Shown here in pieces: positions 33,152 to 42,502 of a stretch of 64,000 nt of DNA; positions within the stretch are counted from its first letter, which is position 1, and the number at the start of each line of letters is the position of its first letter. Origin of the DNA: Candidatus Enterococcus willemsii. Lineage in GTDB: Bacteria; Bacillota; Bacilli; Lactobacillales; Enterococcaceae. Under the pieces are notes generated by a model that was given only the letters and a program-made list of their open reading frames with translations, ran no database searches and was not told the origin of the DNA. The DNA is taken from contig NZ_MAEL01000035.1 in the NCBI RefSeq assembly GCF_009933335.1, positions 156,041 through 220,040 on the forward strand. The letters are read 5' to 3'. Position numbers and translations under genes: made by a program.

Positions 33152-33611
33152 ATTAATTCGTATTGATGACCGTTTGATTCACGGACAGGTAGCAACAACT
33201 TGGTTGAAAGATTATCAAATTGAACAAGTCATTATTGCCGATGATGAGACGAGTACCAATGAAATGAAAAAAACAATGGCAACAGTTGCAGCGCCAACCG
33301 GTGTGCGTGTTCATGTGTTTGATGTTGAAAAATTTATTCAAGTGACAAAACGTAACCCAATTAAACGTCGTACACTATTATTATTTACAAATCCTGAAGC
33401 AGTCAAAAAAGTCTTAGATAGTGGGATTGATGTGCCCGAAGTGTTTGTTGGTGGCATGCGTTCAACACCAGAACGTCGCAGAATTTCAAAAGCAGTGAAT
33501 ATTTCAGAAGCAGAAGAAGCCATTTTTAAAGAATTAGACCAACGTGGGGTGTCATTAATTGTTCAAACGGTACCGCGAGATGAAAAAAATGAGTTATTAA
33601 AACTACTATAG
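33141..33611 (+). CDS. PTS mannose-family EIIB component (system 2)
   Basis: A 156-aa phosphocarrier, His14 in LIRIDDRLIHGQVATTW. It closely resembles the EIIB of system 1, including FVGGMRSTPERR matching the NYGGMRERSDR region. It takes phosphate from EIIA and gives it to the incoming sugar. Confidence 0.93.
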   Translation: MSIELIRIDDRLIHGQVATTWLKDYQIEQVIIADDETSTNEMKKTMATVAAPTGVRVHVFDVEKFIQVTKRNPIKRRTLLLFTNPEAVKKVLDSGIDVPEVFVGGMRSTPERRRISKAVNISEAEEAIFKELDQRGVSLIVQTVPRDEKNELLKLL

Positions 33612-33623
33612 GAGGAAAACAGC

Positions 33624-34424
33624 ATGTTCATTCAAGCACTTTTATTAGGGTTGTGGGGCGGCTTCTGTATGTTTGATGGGAAAGCTTGGCATTTTGGCTT
33701 TCAAAAACCATTGTTAGCAGGAACGGGAGCAGCAATTATTTCAGGAGACATTACCCAAGGAATTATTATTGCCGCAACATTGGAATTAATGTGGCTAGGT
33801 ACCAACAATGTCGGTGTTTATACACCACCAGATATTATTGCAGGATCAATTATTGGCGTGTCAATGGGTGTTCTTTCTGGCGGAGGTGTCGCAACAGGGA
33901 TTGCAGTTGCTATGCCAGCAGCTTTATTAGTTCAACAGTTAAATATTGTTGCACAAACAGCGAACATTGGTTTAGCCCATCGAGCAGATGCGATTGCACG
34001 TGAAGGGGATTTGTTCTCTAATAAAATCGCTCGCTTGCATTGGTTGGGTGGTTTATTCATTGCATTGACGCGAATTGTCCCAATTTTCTTAGTTGTCTTG
34101 TTTGGTGTACCAATGATTGATACTGTCTTGTCGTATATTCCAGAGAGCGTATTAGAAGGCTTAACTGTGGCATCAAAACTAGTATCAGCAGTCGGTTTTG
34201 CGATGTTGTTACGAATGTTGTTACAAAAAAATTCATGGGTGTTCTTACTGGTCGGTTATGTTTTAAATGCTTACTTGAACGTACCAATTCTAGGTGTTGC
34301 AATGTTAGGAATTGCGATTGCTTATTTCTATGATCGTTTAATTGTAACCGAGGAAGCAGCAAATGAAGCACCTCAAGTTGTTGTTGGCAACCAAGCGTTT
34401 GAAGAAGAGGAGTATGACCTATGA
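33624..34424 (+). CDS. PTS mannose-family EIIC component (system 2)
   Basis: A 266-aa membrane subunit. FIQALLLGLWGGFCMFDGKAW opens the first helix and GDITQGIIIAATLELMWLG matches the family core. It has GGAGG upstream and ends in a four-base overlap with EIID. It carries a short acidic tail, as the EIIC of systems 1 and 3 do. Confidence 0.92.
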   Translation: MFIQALLLGLWGGFCMFDGKAWHFGFQKPLLAGTGAAIISGDITQGIIIAATLELMWLGTNNVGVYTPPDIIAGSIIGVSMGVLSGGGVATGIAVAMPAALLVQQLNIVAQTANIGLAHRADAIAREGDLFSNKIARLHWLGGLFIALTRIVPIFLVVLFGVPMIDTVLSYIPESVLEGLTVASKLVSAVGFAMLLRMLLQKNSWVFLLVGYVLNAYLNVPILGVAMLGIAIAYFYDRLIVTEEAANEAPQVVVGNQAFEEEEYDL

Positions 34425-35248
34425 CAGAACCAAAAACAGAAAATTTATTGACAAAAAAGGATTTAAATCGCTTGTTCTGGCGGGCACAAACCTTAGGTGT
34501 TTCAGGAAATGCAGAACGTGGCGGGAATTTAGGTTATTTGTATTCGATGTTACCATTTTTACGGAAAAAATATAAAGAAGGTAGTCAGGAAGAACGAGCA
34601 GAAGCTATGACTCGCCATTTAGAATATATGGTCACGCATCACGTACCACAGTTTCTGTTGCTAGGAACATCGATGGCATTAGAAGAAAAAACGGATGAGA
34701 GTGAAAAAGATGTTGTCCGAAATATGAAAGTCAGCTTAATGGGACCGATGGCTGGTTTAGGGGACAGTATTTTAAGCTACACGTGGCTAGCTATTTGTGG
34801 CTCAATTGGGGCTAGTTTAGCCATGAATGGTAGTTTGTTGGGCCCGTTAATGATGTTCTTCTTAGTGAATGTCGTTTGGATGCCCCTAAAATATTGGGGG
34901 ATTACTGCCGGCTATGAAAAAGGCGTTGAATTATTAAATGCGCCAGGTAGCAAGAATGTTATCGGACGTGTGTCAACAGCTGCCAATGCAATGGGAACAG
35001 TTGTCGTTGCTGCATTGATAGTGAGTAATGTTAAAATTGGTTTAGGATTGGAATTTACATTAGGTAAAGACAATGTGTTAAACGTCCAAGAAATGTTAGA
35101 TCAAATTTTACCGAAATTGTTACCAATTCTGTTAACTTTTGGTTGTTATAAATTCTTACAAAAAACCAATGGTAGACATGTTGTAGCTCTAATTATTGGT
35201 TTGTTGGTCCTAGGAACCTTGCTGTATATGGGAGGGATTTTAGCCTAA
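34421..35248 (+). CDS. PTS mannose-family EIID component (system 2)
   Basis: A 275-aa membrane subunit with LTKKDLNRLFWRAQTLGVSG at the N-terminus and SLMGPMAGLGDSIL in the middle. Its stop shares one base with the next start (TAATG), coupling it to the phosphatase-like gene. Confidence 0.92.
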   Translation: MTEPKTENLLTKKDLNRLFWRAQTLGVSGNAERGGNLGYLYSMLPFLRKKYKEGSQEERAEAMTRHLEYMVTHHVPQFLLLGTSMALEEKTDESEKDVVRNMKVSLMGPMAGLGDSILSYTWLAICGSIGASLAMNGSLLGPLMMFFLVNVVWMPLKYWGITAGYEKGVELLNAPGSKNVIGRVSTAANAMGTVVVAALIVSNVKIGLGLEFTLGKDNVLNVQEMLDQILPKLLPILLTFGCYKFLQKTNGRHVVALIIGLLVLGTLLYMGGILA

Positions 35249-36030
35249 TGTCTGATCAATTTTATGAAATTCATTTCTTTGCGGAATCTCTGATTAAAGA
35301 AGCGGGCGAACTGATAAAAAAGAGACTGACAAATGATGTAACGATTACTACTAAAGCACATGCTCACGATTTTGTGACAAATATTGATCAAGAAGTGGAG
35401 CAATTTTTTTATGAGCGGATTATGAAGGTTTATCCAACACATCGCATCATTGGAGAAGAAGGCACGAACAGTGAAGCCAGTTTTTTAGAAGGAATTGTGT
35501 GGGGCATCGATCCAATTGATGGCACATCGAATCTTGTCTATAAGCAAGAAGACTTCGCCATTTCTGTGGGGATTTACTCAGATGGTATCGGTGAGCTTGC
35601 ATATATTTATGATGTGATGGCAGATAAATTTTACCATGCCAAAAAAGGGCAAGGGGCGTATATGAATTATCAGAAACTTAGTGAACGTGTAGATCGTTCA
35701 TTAGAAGACAGTCTCGTGTATACGCGCTTTAATTATATCTATGACAATAAATGTAATGTCAATCAAATCATTCAGCATAGCCGAGGACTAGGACATATGG
35801 AATGTGCATCTTTAGGCTTTGTCGAACTTGGAAAAGGTACAATTGATGTGATGATTGGTAAAGGTAATATGAAGTTCTGGGATATTGCTGCCGGTAAACT
35901 ATTTGCTGAAGAATGTGACGTGATTTTTGAGGGTGTGGATGGTAGCCACTATACCACATGTGAAGCAAAAGACATCATCGGTGCTGGATCGAAACTGATT
36001 GATGAAGTAAGAGGCGAATATTTAGCATAA
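35248..36030 (+). CDS. Inositol-monophosphatase-family enzyme in the PTS operon
   Basis: A 260-aa metal-dependent phosphatase (IMPase/SuhB/CysQ/FBPase fold). The metal sites are IIGEEGTN, WGIDPIDGTSN and the C-terminal MKFWDIAAGKLFAEE. It starts in a TAATG overlap with EIID, so it belongs to the PTS operon. It probably removes phosphate from the imported sugar phosphate or a derivative. System 1 has an unrelated phosphatase in the same position, which supports the idea. Confidence 0.88.
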   Translation: MSDQFYEIHFFAESLIKEAGELIKKRLTNDVTITTKAHAHDFVTNIDQEVEQFFYERIMKVYPTHRIIGEEGTNSEASFLEGIVWGIDPIDGTSNLVYKQEDFAISVGIYSDGIGELAYIYDVMADKFYHAKKGQGAYMNYQKLSERVDRSLEDSLVYTRFNYIYDNKCNVNQIIQHSRGLGHMECASLGFVELGKGTIDVMIGKGNMKFWDIAAGKLFAEECDVIFEGVDGSHYTTCEAKDIIGAGSKLIDEVRGEYLA

Positions 36031-36056
36031 AAAGCAGAGCAATCTGCTTTTTTTTG
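36030..36056 (+). terminator. Terminator after mannose PTS 2
   Basis: AAAGCAGA (36031-36038) pairs with TCTGCTTT (36043-36050) around a 4-nt loop, then T residues. Confidence 0.8.
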
Positions 36057-36148
36057 TTGCAGTACTCGTTTTTTATTTTCTGAAAAAAACACACCAACTT
36101 TTCTGAATCATGCTATACTTTTCTTTGAAACAAAAAGGAGGAGCTAGG

Positions 36149-36847
36149 GTGTTAATTGGGGTGTTGGTTAATAGTGCAGCCATTATTATCGGAGGCTTTT
36201 TAGGAGCCATCTTACGAAATATTACGGAAGAAATGAAAGATACAGTCACAAAAGGGATTGGCTTAGGTGTTTTGGTTCTAGGCGTTCAGATGGCAATCAA
36301 GACTCAATCGTTTACGTTGATGATTATTAGTTTGTGTATTGGGGCGATGATTGGTGAATGGGTAGACATTGAAAATAGGATGAATCGGTTAGGTTTATTT
36401 TTGGAAAAACGTTTTGCTCGTTCGGATAGTAATTTTGCGGAAGGTTTTGTGACAGCTTCGCTTATTTTTGTGATTGGATCTATGGGCATTATTGGTTCAA
36501 TTGAAAGTGGGGTATCGGGGAACCATGCGACTTTATATACGAAAGCTGTGATGGACGGCTTTTTATCAATTATGTTGACGGCTTCGTTAGGTGTGGGGGT
36601 ATTATTTTCGGCAATCCCTATTTTTTTGTATCAAGGAACCATTGTGTTAGCTGCGAGTGTCTTGGTGCGTTTGATTCCACCGGAGTTGATGACGGAATTA
36701 ATGGGGGAAATTAGCGCAATTGGTGGCATTATGATTCTAGGAATTGGTGTGAATATTTTAAAACTTAGCTATATTCGCGTGTCGAACTTTTTACCGGGAA
36801 TTGTGGTGATGATTCTTCTGATGTGTGTGCAGTATGTTTATTTTTAG
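36149..36847 (+). CDS. DUF554-family membrane protein
   Basis: A 232-aa protein with six to seven helices. GVLVNSAAIIIGGFLGAIL and GIGLGVLVLGVQMAI are the family's opening segments. The frame is open from 36110, but the GTG at 36149 sits at the proper distance from AAAGGAGG, and an extended -10 (TGCTATACT) lies in the region of the longer version. Transport or membrane role unknown. It is monocistronic. Confidence 0.85.
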   Translation: MLIGVLVNSAAIIIGGFLGAILRNITEEMKDTVTKGIGLGVLVLGVQMAIKTQSFTLMIISLCIGAMIGEWVDIENRMNRLGLFLEKRFARSDSNFAEGFVTASLIFVIGSMGIIGSIESGVSGNHATLYTKAVMDGFLSIMLTASLGVGVLFSAIPIFLYQGTIVLAASVLVRLIPPELMTELMGEISAIGGIMILGIGVNILKLSYIRVSNFLPGIVVMILLMCVQYVYF

Positions 36848-36904
36848 GTTATCATTAGGCTTCTTTTTGAACTTGTGGTACGCTAGCAAAGAGGGGGTCA
36901 TGAG

Positions 36905-37363
36905 ATGAAGTGGCTAATTTGGTTACTGAGTGTGATTGGTATTGAGTTGACAGGAATTGTGTCGAGTTTTTTTGCTGGAGATATTGCTGGAATGTATCAA
37001 GAATTGCAAAAACCACCGTTGTCACCAGCAGGTAGTGTGTTTGGAATTATGTGGACGATTTTGTATGCCTTGATTGGGACGGCACTGTTTTTATTAATTA
37101 CGTCCAAAGCGAAAGGCAAGCAAACGGCAATTGTTTTATTCTTCCTTCAACAAGCCTTGAATTTTTCATGGAGCATCATTTTCTTTGGCGGTAGTCATTA
37201 CTGGCTAGCAAGTGCAGTAATTATTGTCTTGATTTTCTTAATTATCATCTGTATCAAAGTTTTTTATCGGATCAATCGATTCGCAAGTTACTTATTTATT
37301 CCTTATCTATTATGGTGTCTTTTTGCCGGATACTTATGTCTTGGTATCGCCATTTTAAATTAA
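36905..37363 (+). CDS. TspO/MBR-family membrane protein
   Basis: A 152-aa five-helix protein. The family signatures are LQKPPLSPAGSVFGIMWTILYALIG (conserved PP and WxxLY) and NFSWSIIFFG. TspO proteins bind porphyrins and cholesterol-like molecules and are linked to stress responses in bacteria. AGAGGGGG lies before ATG. Confidence 0.9.
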   Translation: MKWLIWLLSVIGIELTGIVSSFFAGDIAGMYQELQKPPLSPAGSVFGIMWTILYALIGTALFLLITSKAKGKQTAIVLFFLQQALNFSWSIIFFGGSHYWLASAVIIVLIFLIIICIKVFYRINRFASYLFIPYLLWCLFAGYLCLGIAILN

Positions 37364-37371
37364 TAAAAACG

Positions 37372-37410
37372 ACGCGAACAATTTGCATGTAAAGCAGATT
37401 GTTCGCGTCA
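37372..37410. terminator. Terminator between tspO and pepF
   Basis: A 12-bp perfect stem GACGCGAACAAT (37372-37383) with ATTGTTCGCGTC (37399-37410). A residues precede it (A run at 37366-37370), favouring termination of the minus-strand pepF transcript. Confidence 0.78.
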
Positions 37411-37429
37411 TTTGTTGTTTTGATGTGAT

Positions 37430-39229
37430 TTAGATATATTCTTCTGTTAATGTCATGAATTCTTCGACATCTTTTAAGACCATATCAATGCCTGCTTGCC
37501 AGAAGTCTGGTTTTGTTAAATCAGCTTGCAAGTGTTTTTGCGCTAACTCTTCTGTCGTCATAGATGCAGTGTCACGTAACAACGCGATATATTCGTCTTC
37601 AAAGTTTGTGCCTTGTTGATTCGCATATGCATAAATCCCCATACTGAATAGGTAACCAAATGTATATGGGAAATTATAAAACGGTACATCATCAATGAAG
37701 AAATGTAATTTTGCTGCCCAGAAATGTGGGTGGTAGCAACCTAGACTATCTAAATAACTTTCTTTTTGGGCTTCCAACATCATTGTGCTAATTTGTTCAG
37801 AAGAAACCAAGCCTTTTTGGCGAGCTTGATAGAAGTTATTTTCAAAAATGTAACGAGTATGGATATTCATAAACATCGCAATGGCGTTTTGCATTTTTGC
37901 ATCTAACAAATTAATTTTTTCTTCTTTGGTTTTAGCTTCTTTTAAGGTTGCATCGGCCACGATTAATTCTGCGAAGGTACTTGCTGTTTCGGCCACGTTC
38001 ATCGCATATTCTTGGTTTAATCCGGGTAAATCCCACAATACACTACTGTGGAAAGCATGTCCTAATTCATGGGCAAGGGTTGCAACTTCATTGACTGAAT
38101 TGCTGTAAGTCATGAAAATGCGTGATTCTTTGGTTTCTGGCAGGCTTGTACAATAACCACCTGGACGTTTACCAGGGCGATCTTCGGCTTCAATCCATTC
38201 TTTTTCAAAGGCCATTTGAGCAAATGTCGCCATTTTAGGGCTGAATTTTTGGAAGTTTTCGATGATAAACGTTGCTGCTGCATCAAATGAGTATGTTCGT
38301 TCTTTCATGTCACCTAAAATAATTGGGGCGTCTTGGTCTTGCCAATCCATTTTTTCTTTCCCAAATAGTTGTGCTTTGCGTGTTAAGAAATCGACGATCG
38401 GTTGTTTATTCTTTTGAATAGTCGCCCACATCGTATCTAAGGTCTCTTGCTTCAAACGATTGTATTCCAAAGGCTCTTTTAAGTAATTATCTACGCCGTG
38501 TAATTTTTGAGTAGATAAGCGGAAACCGTCTAAATGATTCAAGGTATCTGCGAATAAATCGGCTTTTTCGCTCCAAGCTTGTTCCCATTTTGTGAATAGG
38601 TCTTGGCGAACAGTGGCATCAGGATCGCCCATCATTTTATTGAAGGCTTGCCCAGCCGATAATTCAACTGTTGTGCCATCTGCTTGTGTAAATGGAATGG
38701 CAATACTTGCTACGATGGTGTCATAATGTGCACTCCAAGCGTTTAGACCATCAAGTTGCAACGTGTTGATAATATTTTCTTCTGCTTCAGAAAGCAATTC
38801 TTTCCCGTCACGACGAATTTCCCCTAGACGAAAAGCCACGGGTTGTAACTGTTCAGAAGCCATTAATTCTTCCCAATCACCTTCAGTAATTTCCGTTAAT
38901 TTTTTAGAAAAAATCGTGCTTGCTAACTGATATTCCGGCAATTTGTTGAATAAATCGCCGTACAAAATTTTGGCTTGGCTATCGTTGACGTTACTTGATA
39001 ATAACGCATTGATAAAGCTTGAGCATTGCTCGAAGCCGTTGCTGATTTGTTCCGCTAACGTTAATAACTGAGCCAATGGTTCGACTTCTTTTGAGGGTTG
39101 CCATGCAGTTACTGCTGTATGGTAAGTATGAATTTCTTCTGATAGTTGTGTCATTCGTTGTGCCAGTTCAGGCGATTGACTACCACCAGAAAAAATCGAA
39201 TCTAAATCCCAATTCATTGCATATGTCAT
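37430..39229 (-). CDS. pepF: Oligoendopeptidase F family metallopeptidase (M3B)
   Basis: A 599-aa cytoplasmic zinc peptidase. The HExxH zinc motif is in ATLAHELGHAFHSS (near 385-390) with the third ligand Glu about 25 residues later in NVAETASTFAEL. The N-terminal oligopeptidase lobe and length match family M3B. It cleaves short peptides of about 7-17 residues. AAAGGGG precedes ATG. It is a single gene between terminator and an AT-rich spacer. Confidence 0.93.
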   Translation of the reverse strand: MTYAMNWDLDSIFSGGSQSPELAQRMTQLSEEIHTYHTAVTAWQPSKEVEPLAQLLTLAEQISNGFEQCSSFINALLSSNVNDSQAKILYGDLFNKLPEYQLASTIFSKKLTEITEGDWEELMASEQLQPVAFRLGEIRRDGKELLSEAEENIINTLQLDGLNAWSAHYDTIVASIAIPFTQADGTTVELSAGQAFNKMMGDPDATVRQDLFTKWEQAWSEKADLFADTLNHLDGFRLSTQKLHGVDNYLKEPLEYNRLKQETLDTMWATIQKNKQPIVDFLTRKAQLFGKEKMDWQDQDAPIILGDMKERTYSFDAAATFIIENFQKFSPKMATFAQMAFEKEWIEAEDRPGKRPGGYCTSLPETKESRIFMTYSNSVNEVATLAHELGHAFHSSVLWDLPGLNQEYAMNVAETASTFAELIVADATLKEAKTKEEKINLLDAKMQNAIAMFMNIHTRYIFENNFYQARQKGLVSSEQISTMMLEAQKESYLDSLGCYHPHFWAAKLHFFIDDVPFYNFPYTFGYLFSMGIYAYANQQGTNFEDEYIALLRDTASMTTEELAQKHLQADLTKPDFWQAGIDMVLKDVEEFMTLTEEYI

Positions 39230-39334
39230 AAAAAAACCCCTTTCTTTTTCCGTATCTAGTATAACATAAGAAATTTGAAAAGAGTTTTCTTGTCGCAGAG
39301 AAAATGCTAAGATAAGAGAAGTTGAGGTGGAAAA

Positions 39335-39841
39335 ATGTTAAAGAAAAATAGAAAAAACGGCAATTTGTATCTATGGATTGGCTTAATTATGATGGGAATT
39401 TTGTTTTACAGTTCGTCACAAACCTATGAACAACAATCACAAATTGGTCTTTTGTCGAAAATGTTGAAAAATGAGCCACTGAAAGCTTGGTTTACCAATG
39501 TTTCGTTTATGTATGGTGGCAGTGAAGTGAGTTTAGAAGCCAAAGGGTATTTTTCATTTGTGGAGTTTTTTATTCGTAAGCTAGCGCACTTTAGCACGTA
39601 TTTTATTTTAGGTGGTAGTTTCTTTTTAGGCTTATTTCCTAAAGTTAACTCATTGATAGTGGCAGCCTTTTTTGGCTGGCTAGCCGCAACGGGTTACGCA
39701 GGAATAGATGAGTTTCATCAAATGATGACAAGCGGTCGTACCCCGTTGTTTCAAGATGTGATGTTAGATTCTGCAGGTGCTTTAACTGCCGTATTATTGT
39801 GTTGGATGTTGTTAGGTATTAAAAGAAAACGTTGGCTATAA
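39335..39841 (+). CDS. VanZ-family membrane protein
   Basis: A 168-aa protein with four helices. The VanZ signature is present: FIRKLAHFSTYFILGG, then DEFHQMMTSGRTPLFQDVMLDSAG. VanZ homologues give low-level teicoplanin resistance in some enterococci, but chromosomal VanZ-like genes are common and usually have no known role. It lies 20 bp before yebC. Confidence 0.87.
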   Translation: MLKKNRKNGNLYLWIGLIMMGILFYSSSQTYEQQSQIGLLSKMLKNEPLKAWFTNVSFMYGGSEVSLEAKGYFSFVEFFIRKLAHFSTYFILGGSFFLGLFPKVNSLIVAAFFGWLAATGYAGIDEFHQMMTSGRTPLFQDVMLDSAGALTAVLLCWMLLGIKRKRWL

Positions 39842-39861
39842 AAAAGAATGGAGGAATTTAG

Positions 39862-40584
39862 ATGGCTGGACATAGTAAATGGAAAAATATTCAAGGAAGA
39901 AAAAATGCCCAAGACGCGAAACGAGGCAAAATTTTCCAAAAATTATCACGTGAAATTTATATTGCAGCAAAAAATGGTGGGGCCGATAGTGCGTCGAATC
40001 CTTCATTGCGCTTAGCGTTGGATAAGGCAAAAGCAGCTAATATGCCTAATGATAATGTAGAGCGTGCCATTAAAAAAGCGACGAGTTCGACAGACGGTGC
40101 CAATTATGATGAAGTCACTTATGAAGGATATGGACCTGGTGGCGTGGCAATTTTAGTTGAAGCATTAACGGATAACCGCAATCGAACGAACACCAATATC
40201 CGTGTGGCTTTTAGCAGAAATGGCGGGAGTTTAGGAGAAACAGGTTCAGTTAGCTATATGTTTGATCGAAAAGGCTATATCGCGATTGAGCGTACAGATC
40301 TTGCGCTTGATGAAGAAGATATGCTTGAAAAAGTACTCGAAGCAGGTGGCGAAGATTTAATCACTACGCCAGAAGTTTTCGAAATTTATACAGCAGCCGA
40401 AGACTTCACAAGTGTTCGTGATACGCTAGAACAAGAATTTACTTTAGCACAAGCAGAATTAACCATGATTCCTCAAACAACGATTGCGTTAGATGAGGCA
40501 CAAAAAAATCAACTTGAACAATTAATTGAAAAACTAGAAGATGATGATGACGTGTCAGAAGTATATAGTTCAGTTGAAGAATAA
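39862..40584 (+). CDS. yebC: YebC/PmpR (TACO1-like) regulator
   Basis: A 240-aa cytoplasmic protein opening with [20 protein letters not shown], the hallmark of the family, followed by [19 protein letters not shown]. YebC proteins act as transcription factors or, as recent work shows, as factors helping ribosomes through proline-rich stretches. Start and length are standard. Confidence 0.95.
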   Translation: MAGHSKWKNIQGRKNAQDAKRGKIFQKLSREIYIAAKNGGADSASNPSLRLALDKAKAANMPNDNVERAIKKATSSTDGANYDEVTYEGYGPGGVAILVEALTDNRNRTNTNIRVAFSRNGGSLGETGSVSYMFDRKGYIAIERTDLALDEEDMLEKVLEAGGEDLITTPEVFEIYTAAEDFTSVRDTLEQEFTLAQAELTMIPQTTIALDEAQKNQLEQLIEKLEDDDDVSEVYSSVEE

Positions 40585-40587
40585 GAA

Positions 40588-40620
40588 GAAACCAGTAATC
40601 TAAGGATTGCTGGTTTTTTT
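40588..40620 (+). terminator. Terminator after yebC
   Basis: AACCAGTAATC (40590-40600) with GATTGCTGGTT (40605-40615) and a T run. Confidence 0.88.
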
Positions 40621-40647
40621 AGTATCTGTTTAAAAGAGTTAGAACGT

Positions 40648-40723
40648 GTTTAAACATAGAGATAAAGAAGAAACGTTGGTAAAGCAAGTATTGTTCTGTC
40701 TATTAGTTGGCACGATACTTGCT
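40648..40723 (+). promoter_or_regulatory. Sigma-54 (-24/-12) promoter of mannose PTS 3
   Basis: TGGCAC-N5-TTGCT at 40708-40723, near-perfect to consensus with GG and GC 10 bases apart. A palindrome GTTTAAAC (40648-40655) and a related TGTTTAAA about 20 bp earlier lie 60-80 bp upstream, where an activator-binding site would be expected. GTTTAAAC also occurs at 29871-29878 upstream of the other LevR-like gene. Confidence 0.85.
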
Positions 40724-40748
40724 TTTATATAAATGTGAGGTGAAGGAG

Positions 40749-41168
40749 ATGCAAAGAAAGTACTTAATAGTAAGTCATGGAAAATTAGCAACAGGCTTAC
40801 AAAGTTCGCTTGATATTCTAGCGGATAAGGGACATGTTTTTCAAACGATTGATGCGTATGTAACGGACGAAGATTACACCAGTCAAATTACAACGTTTAT
40901 TGAATCGGTCGGCGAAGAAGAACAGGGCATTATTTTTACAGATTTATATGGAGGAAGTGTCAATCAAAAAGTAGTTGCTGAAACAATGCACGCCAAAAAA
41001 GAGAATATCTTTATTATTTCAAATACGAATTTAGCAGTGATTTTAACCATTCTTTTTTCTAGCGAACCATATTTAACAGCTGACATGATCCAAAATATGA
41101 TTGAAGAAAGCCAAGTTGTATTTGTACCAACAAAAGTGACAGAAGATGAAGAAGACGTATTTTTTTAG
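40749..41168 (+). CDS. PTS mannose-family EIIA component (system 3)
   Basis: A 139-aa phosphocarrier with His10 in YLIVSHGKLATGL and IIFTDLYGGSVNQKV. The frame is open to 40707, but this overlaps the sigma-54 promoter; ATG 40749 follows GAAGGAG. It is more divergent from the EIIA of systems 1 and 2. Confidence 0.92.
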   Translation: MQRKYLIVSHGKLATGLQSSLDILADKGHVFQTIDAYVTDEDYTSQITTFIESVGEEEQGIIFTDLYGGSVNQKVVAETMHAKKENIFIISNTNLAVILTILFSSEPYLTADMIQNMIEESQVVFVPTKVTEDEEDVFF

Positions 41169-41180
41169 GAGGAAAACAAA

Positions 41181-41678
41181 ATGATAAAACAAATTAGAGT
41201 AGATGATCGATTGATTCATGGACAAGTAGCAGTTGTTTGGACCAAAGAATTAAATGCACCATTATTAGTCGTGGCAAATGATGAAGCGGCTAAGAACGAA
41301 GTGATGCAAATGACTTTGAAAATGGCGGTTCCCAATGGCATGAAACTACTAATTCGTTCGGTAGATGATGCCATTAAAGTGTTTAATGATCCTCGAGGAA
41401 AAGATCATAAAATTTTTGCGATTGTGAATTCAGTTAGTGATGCAAATAAGATTGCACAAAATGTGCAAGATATTGAAAGTGTCAATGTAGCCAATGCTGG
41501 ACGCTTTGACAAAACGGATCCAAAAGACAAAACGATGCTTTTCCATAGTGTCCAACTAAATCCTGTGGAGCTAGAAGCAGCACGTGAATTAGCAAAATTG
41601 ACACATCTACAAAGTTACAATCAAGTGCTTCCAAGCAATCCGCAGTTATCATTAGCGAAAGCATTGGAAAATTTATAA
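41181..41678 (+). CDS. PTS mannose-family EIIB component (system 3)
   Basis: A 165-aa phosphocarrier with His13 in QIRVDDRLIHGQVAVVW. AGGAGG upstream of ATG. It lies 12 bp after EIIA and passes phosphate to sugar at EIIC/EIID. Confidence 0.93.
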   Translation: MIKQIRVDDRLIHGQVAVVWTKELNAPLLVVANDEAAKNEVMQMTLKMAVPNGMKLLIRSVDDAIKVFNDPRGKDHKIFAIVNSVSDANKIAQNVQDIESVNVANAGRFDKTDPKDKTMLFHSVQLNPVELEAARELAKLTHLQSYNQVLPSNPQLSLAKALENL

Positions 41679-41698
41679 ATTAAAAAGGAGGAACGCAT

Positions 41699-42502
41699 AT
41701 GTTAATGCATGCAACGATGGCAGCATTAAGTGTATTTATTTGTTTTGCAGGGAACTATTTAACAGGACAAAGTATGATGGAGCGACCGTTAGTCGTTGGT
41801 CTAGTAACGGGCTTACTCATGGGTGATTTAAAAACAGGGATTTTGATGGGGGCCTCTTTAGAAGCTGTCTTTATGGGAAATGTCAATATAGGTGGTGTAA
41901 TTGCTGCGGAACCAGTGACAGCAACAACCTTAGCAACAACTTTTGCAATTATCGCAAATATTGAACAAGAAGCAGCAATGACGCTAGCAATTCCGATTGG
42001 TATGTTGGCAGCCTTTGTAGTGATGTTCTTGAAAAATGTCTTTATGAATATTTTTGCACCATTATTAGACAAAGCTGCTCGTGAAAACAATCAATTTATG
42101 ATTTCATTTCTGCACTGGGGAACTTGGGTCATTTACTACCTGATTATTGCTTCGATTTCATTCTTTGGCATTTTAGCTGGAAGCGGTCCAGTCAATGCGT
42201 TAGTTGAAAATATTCCAGAAACATTGATGAACGGCTTAAGTGCTGCAGGTGGTTTGTTACCAGCTGTCGGGTTTGCGATGTTAATGAAATTATTATGGGA
42301 CAATAAATTGGCGGTCTTTTACTTGTTAGGTTTTATTTTGACAGCCTATGTCCAATTGCCAGCCGTAGCCGTTGCTGGAATCGGGATTGTCATCGCTGTG
42401 ATGATTTCTCAACGTGATTTCCAATTAGCACACCAACCAGCAATGGCAGGTAAAAAAGAAACAATGACGATGGAAGAAGAGGAGGAGGACTTTTTCGCAT
42501 GA
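41699..42502 (+). CDS. PTS mannose-family EIIC component (system 3)
   Basis: A 267-aa membrane subunit. MERPLVVGLVTGLLMGDLKT matches the family core, followed by GASLEAVFMGNVNIGG. The start at ATG 41699 has AAAGGAGG 7 nt away. It has an acidic Glu-rich C-terminus and a four-base overlap with EIID. Confidence 0.92.
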   Translation: MLMHATMAALSVFICFAGNYLTGQSMMERPLVVGLVTGLLMGDLKTGILMGASLEAVFMGNVNIGGVIAAEPVTATTLATTFAIIANIEQEAAMTLAIPIGMLAAFVVMFLKNVFMNIFAPLLDKAARENNQFMISFLHWGTWVIYYLIIASISFFGILAGSGPVNALVENIPETLMNGLSAAGGLLPAVGFAMLMKLLWDNKLAVFYLLGFILTAYVQLPAVAVAGIGIVIAVMISQRDFQLAHQPAMAGKKETMTMEEEEEDFFA

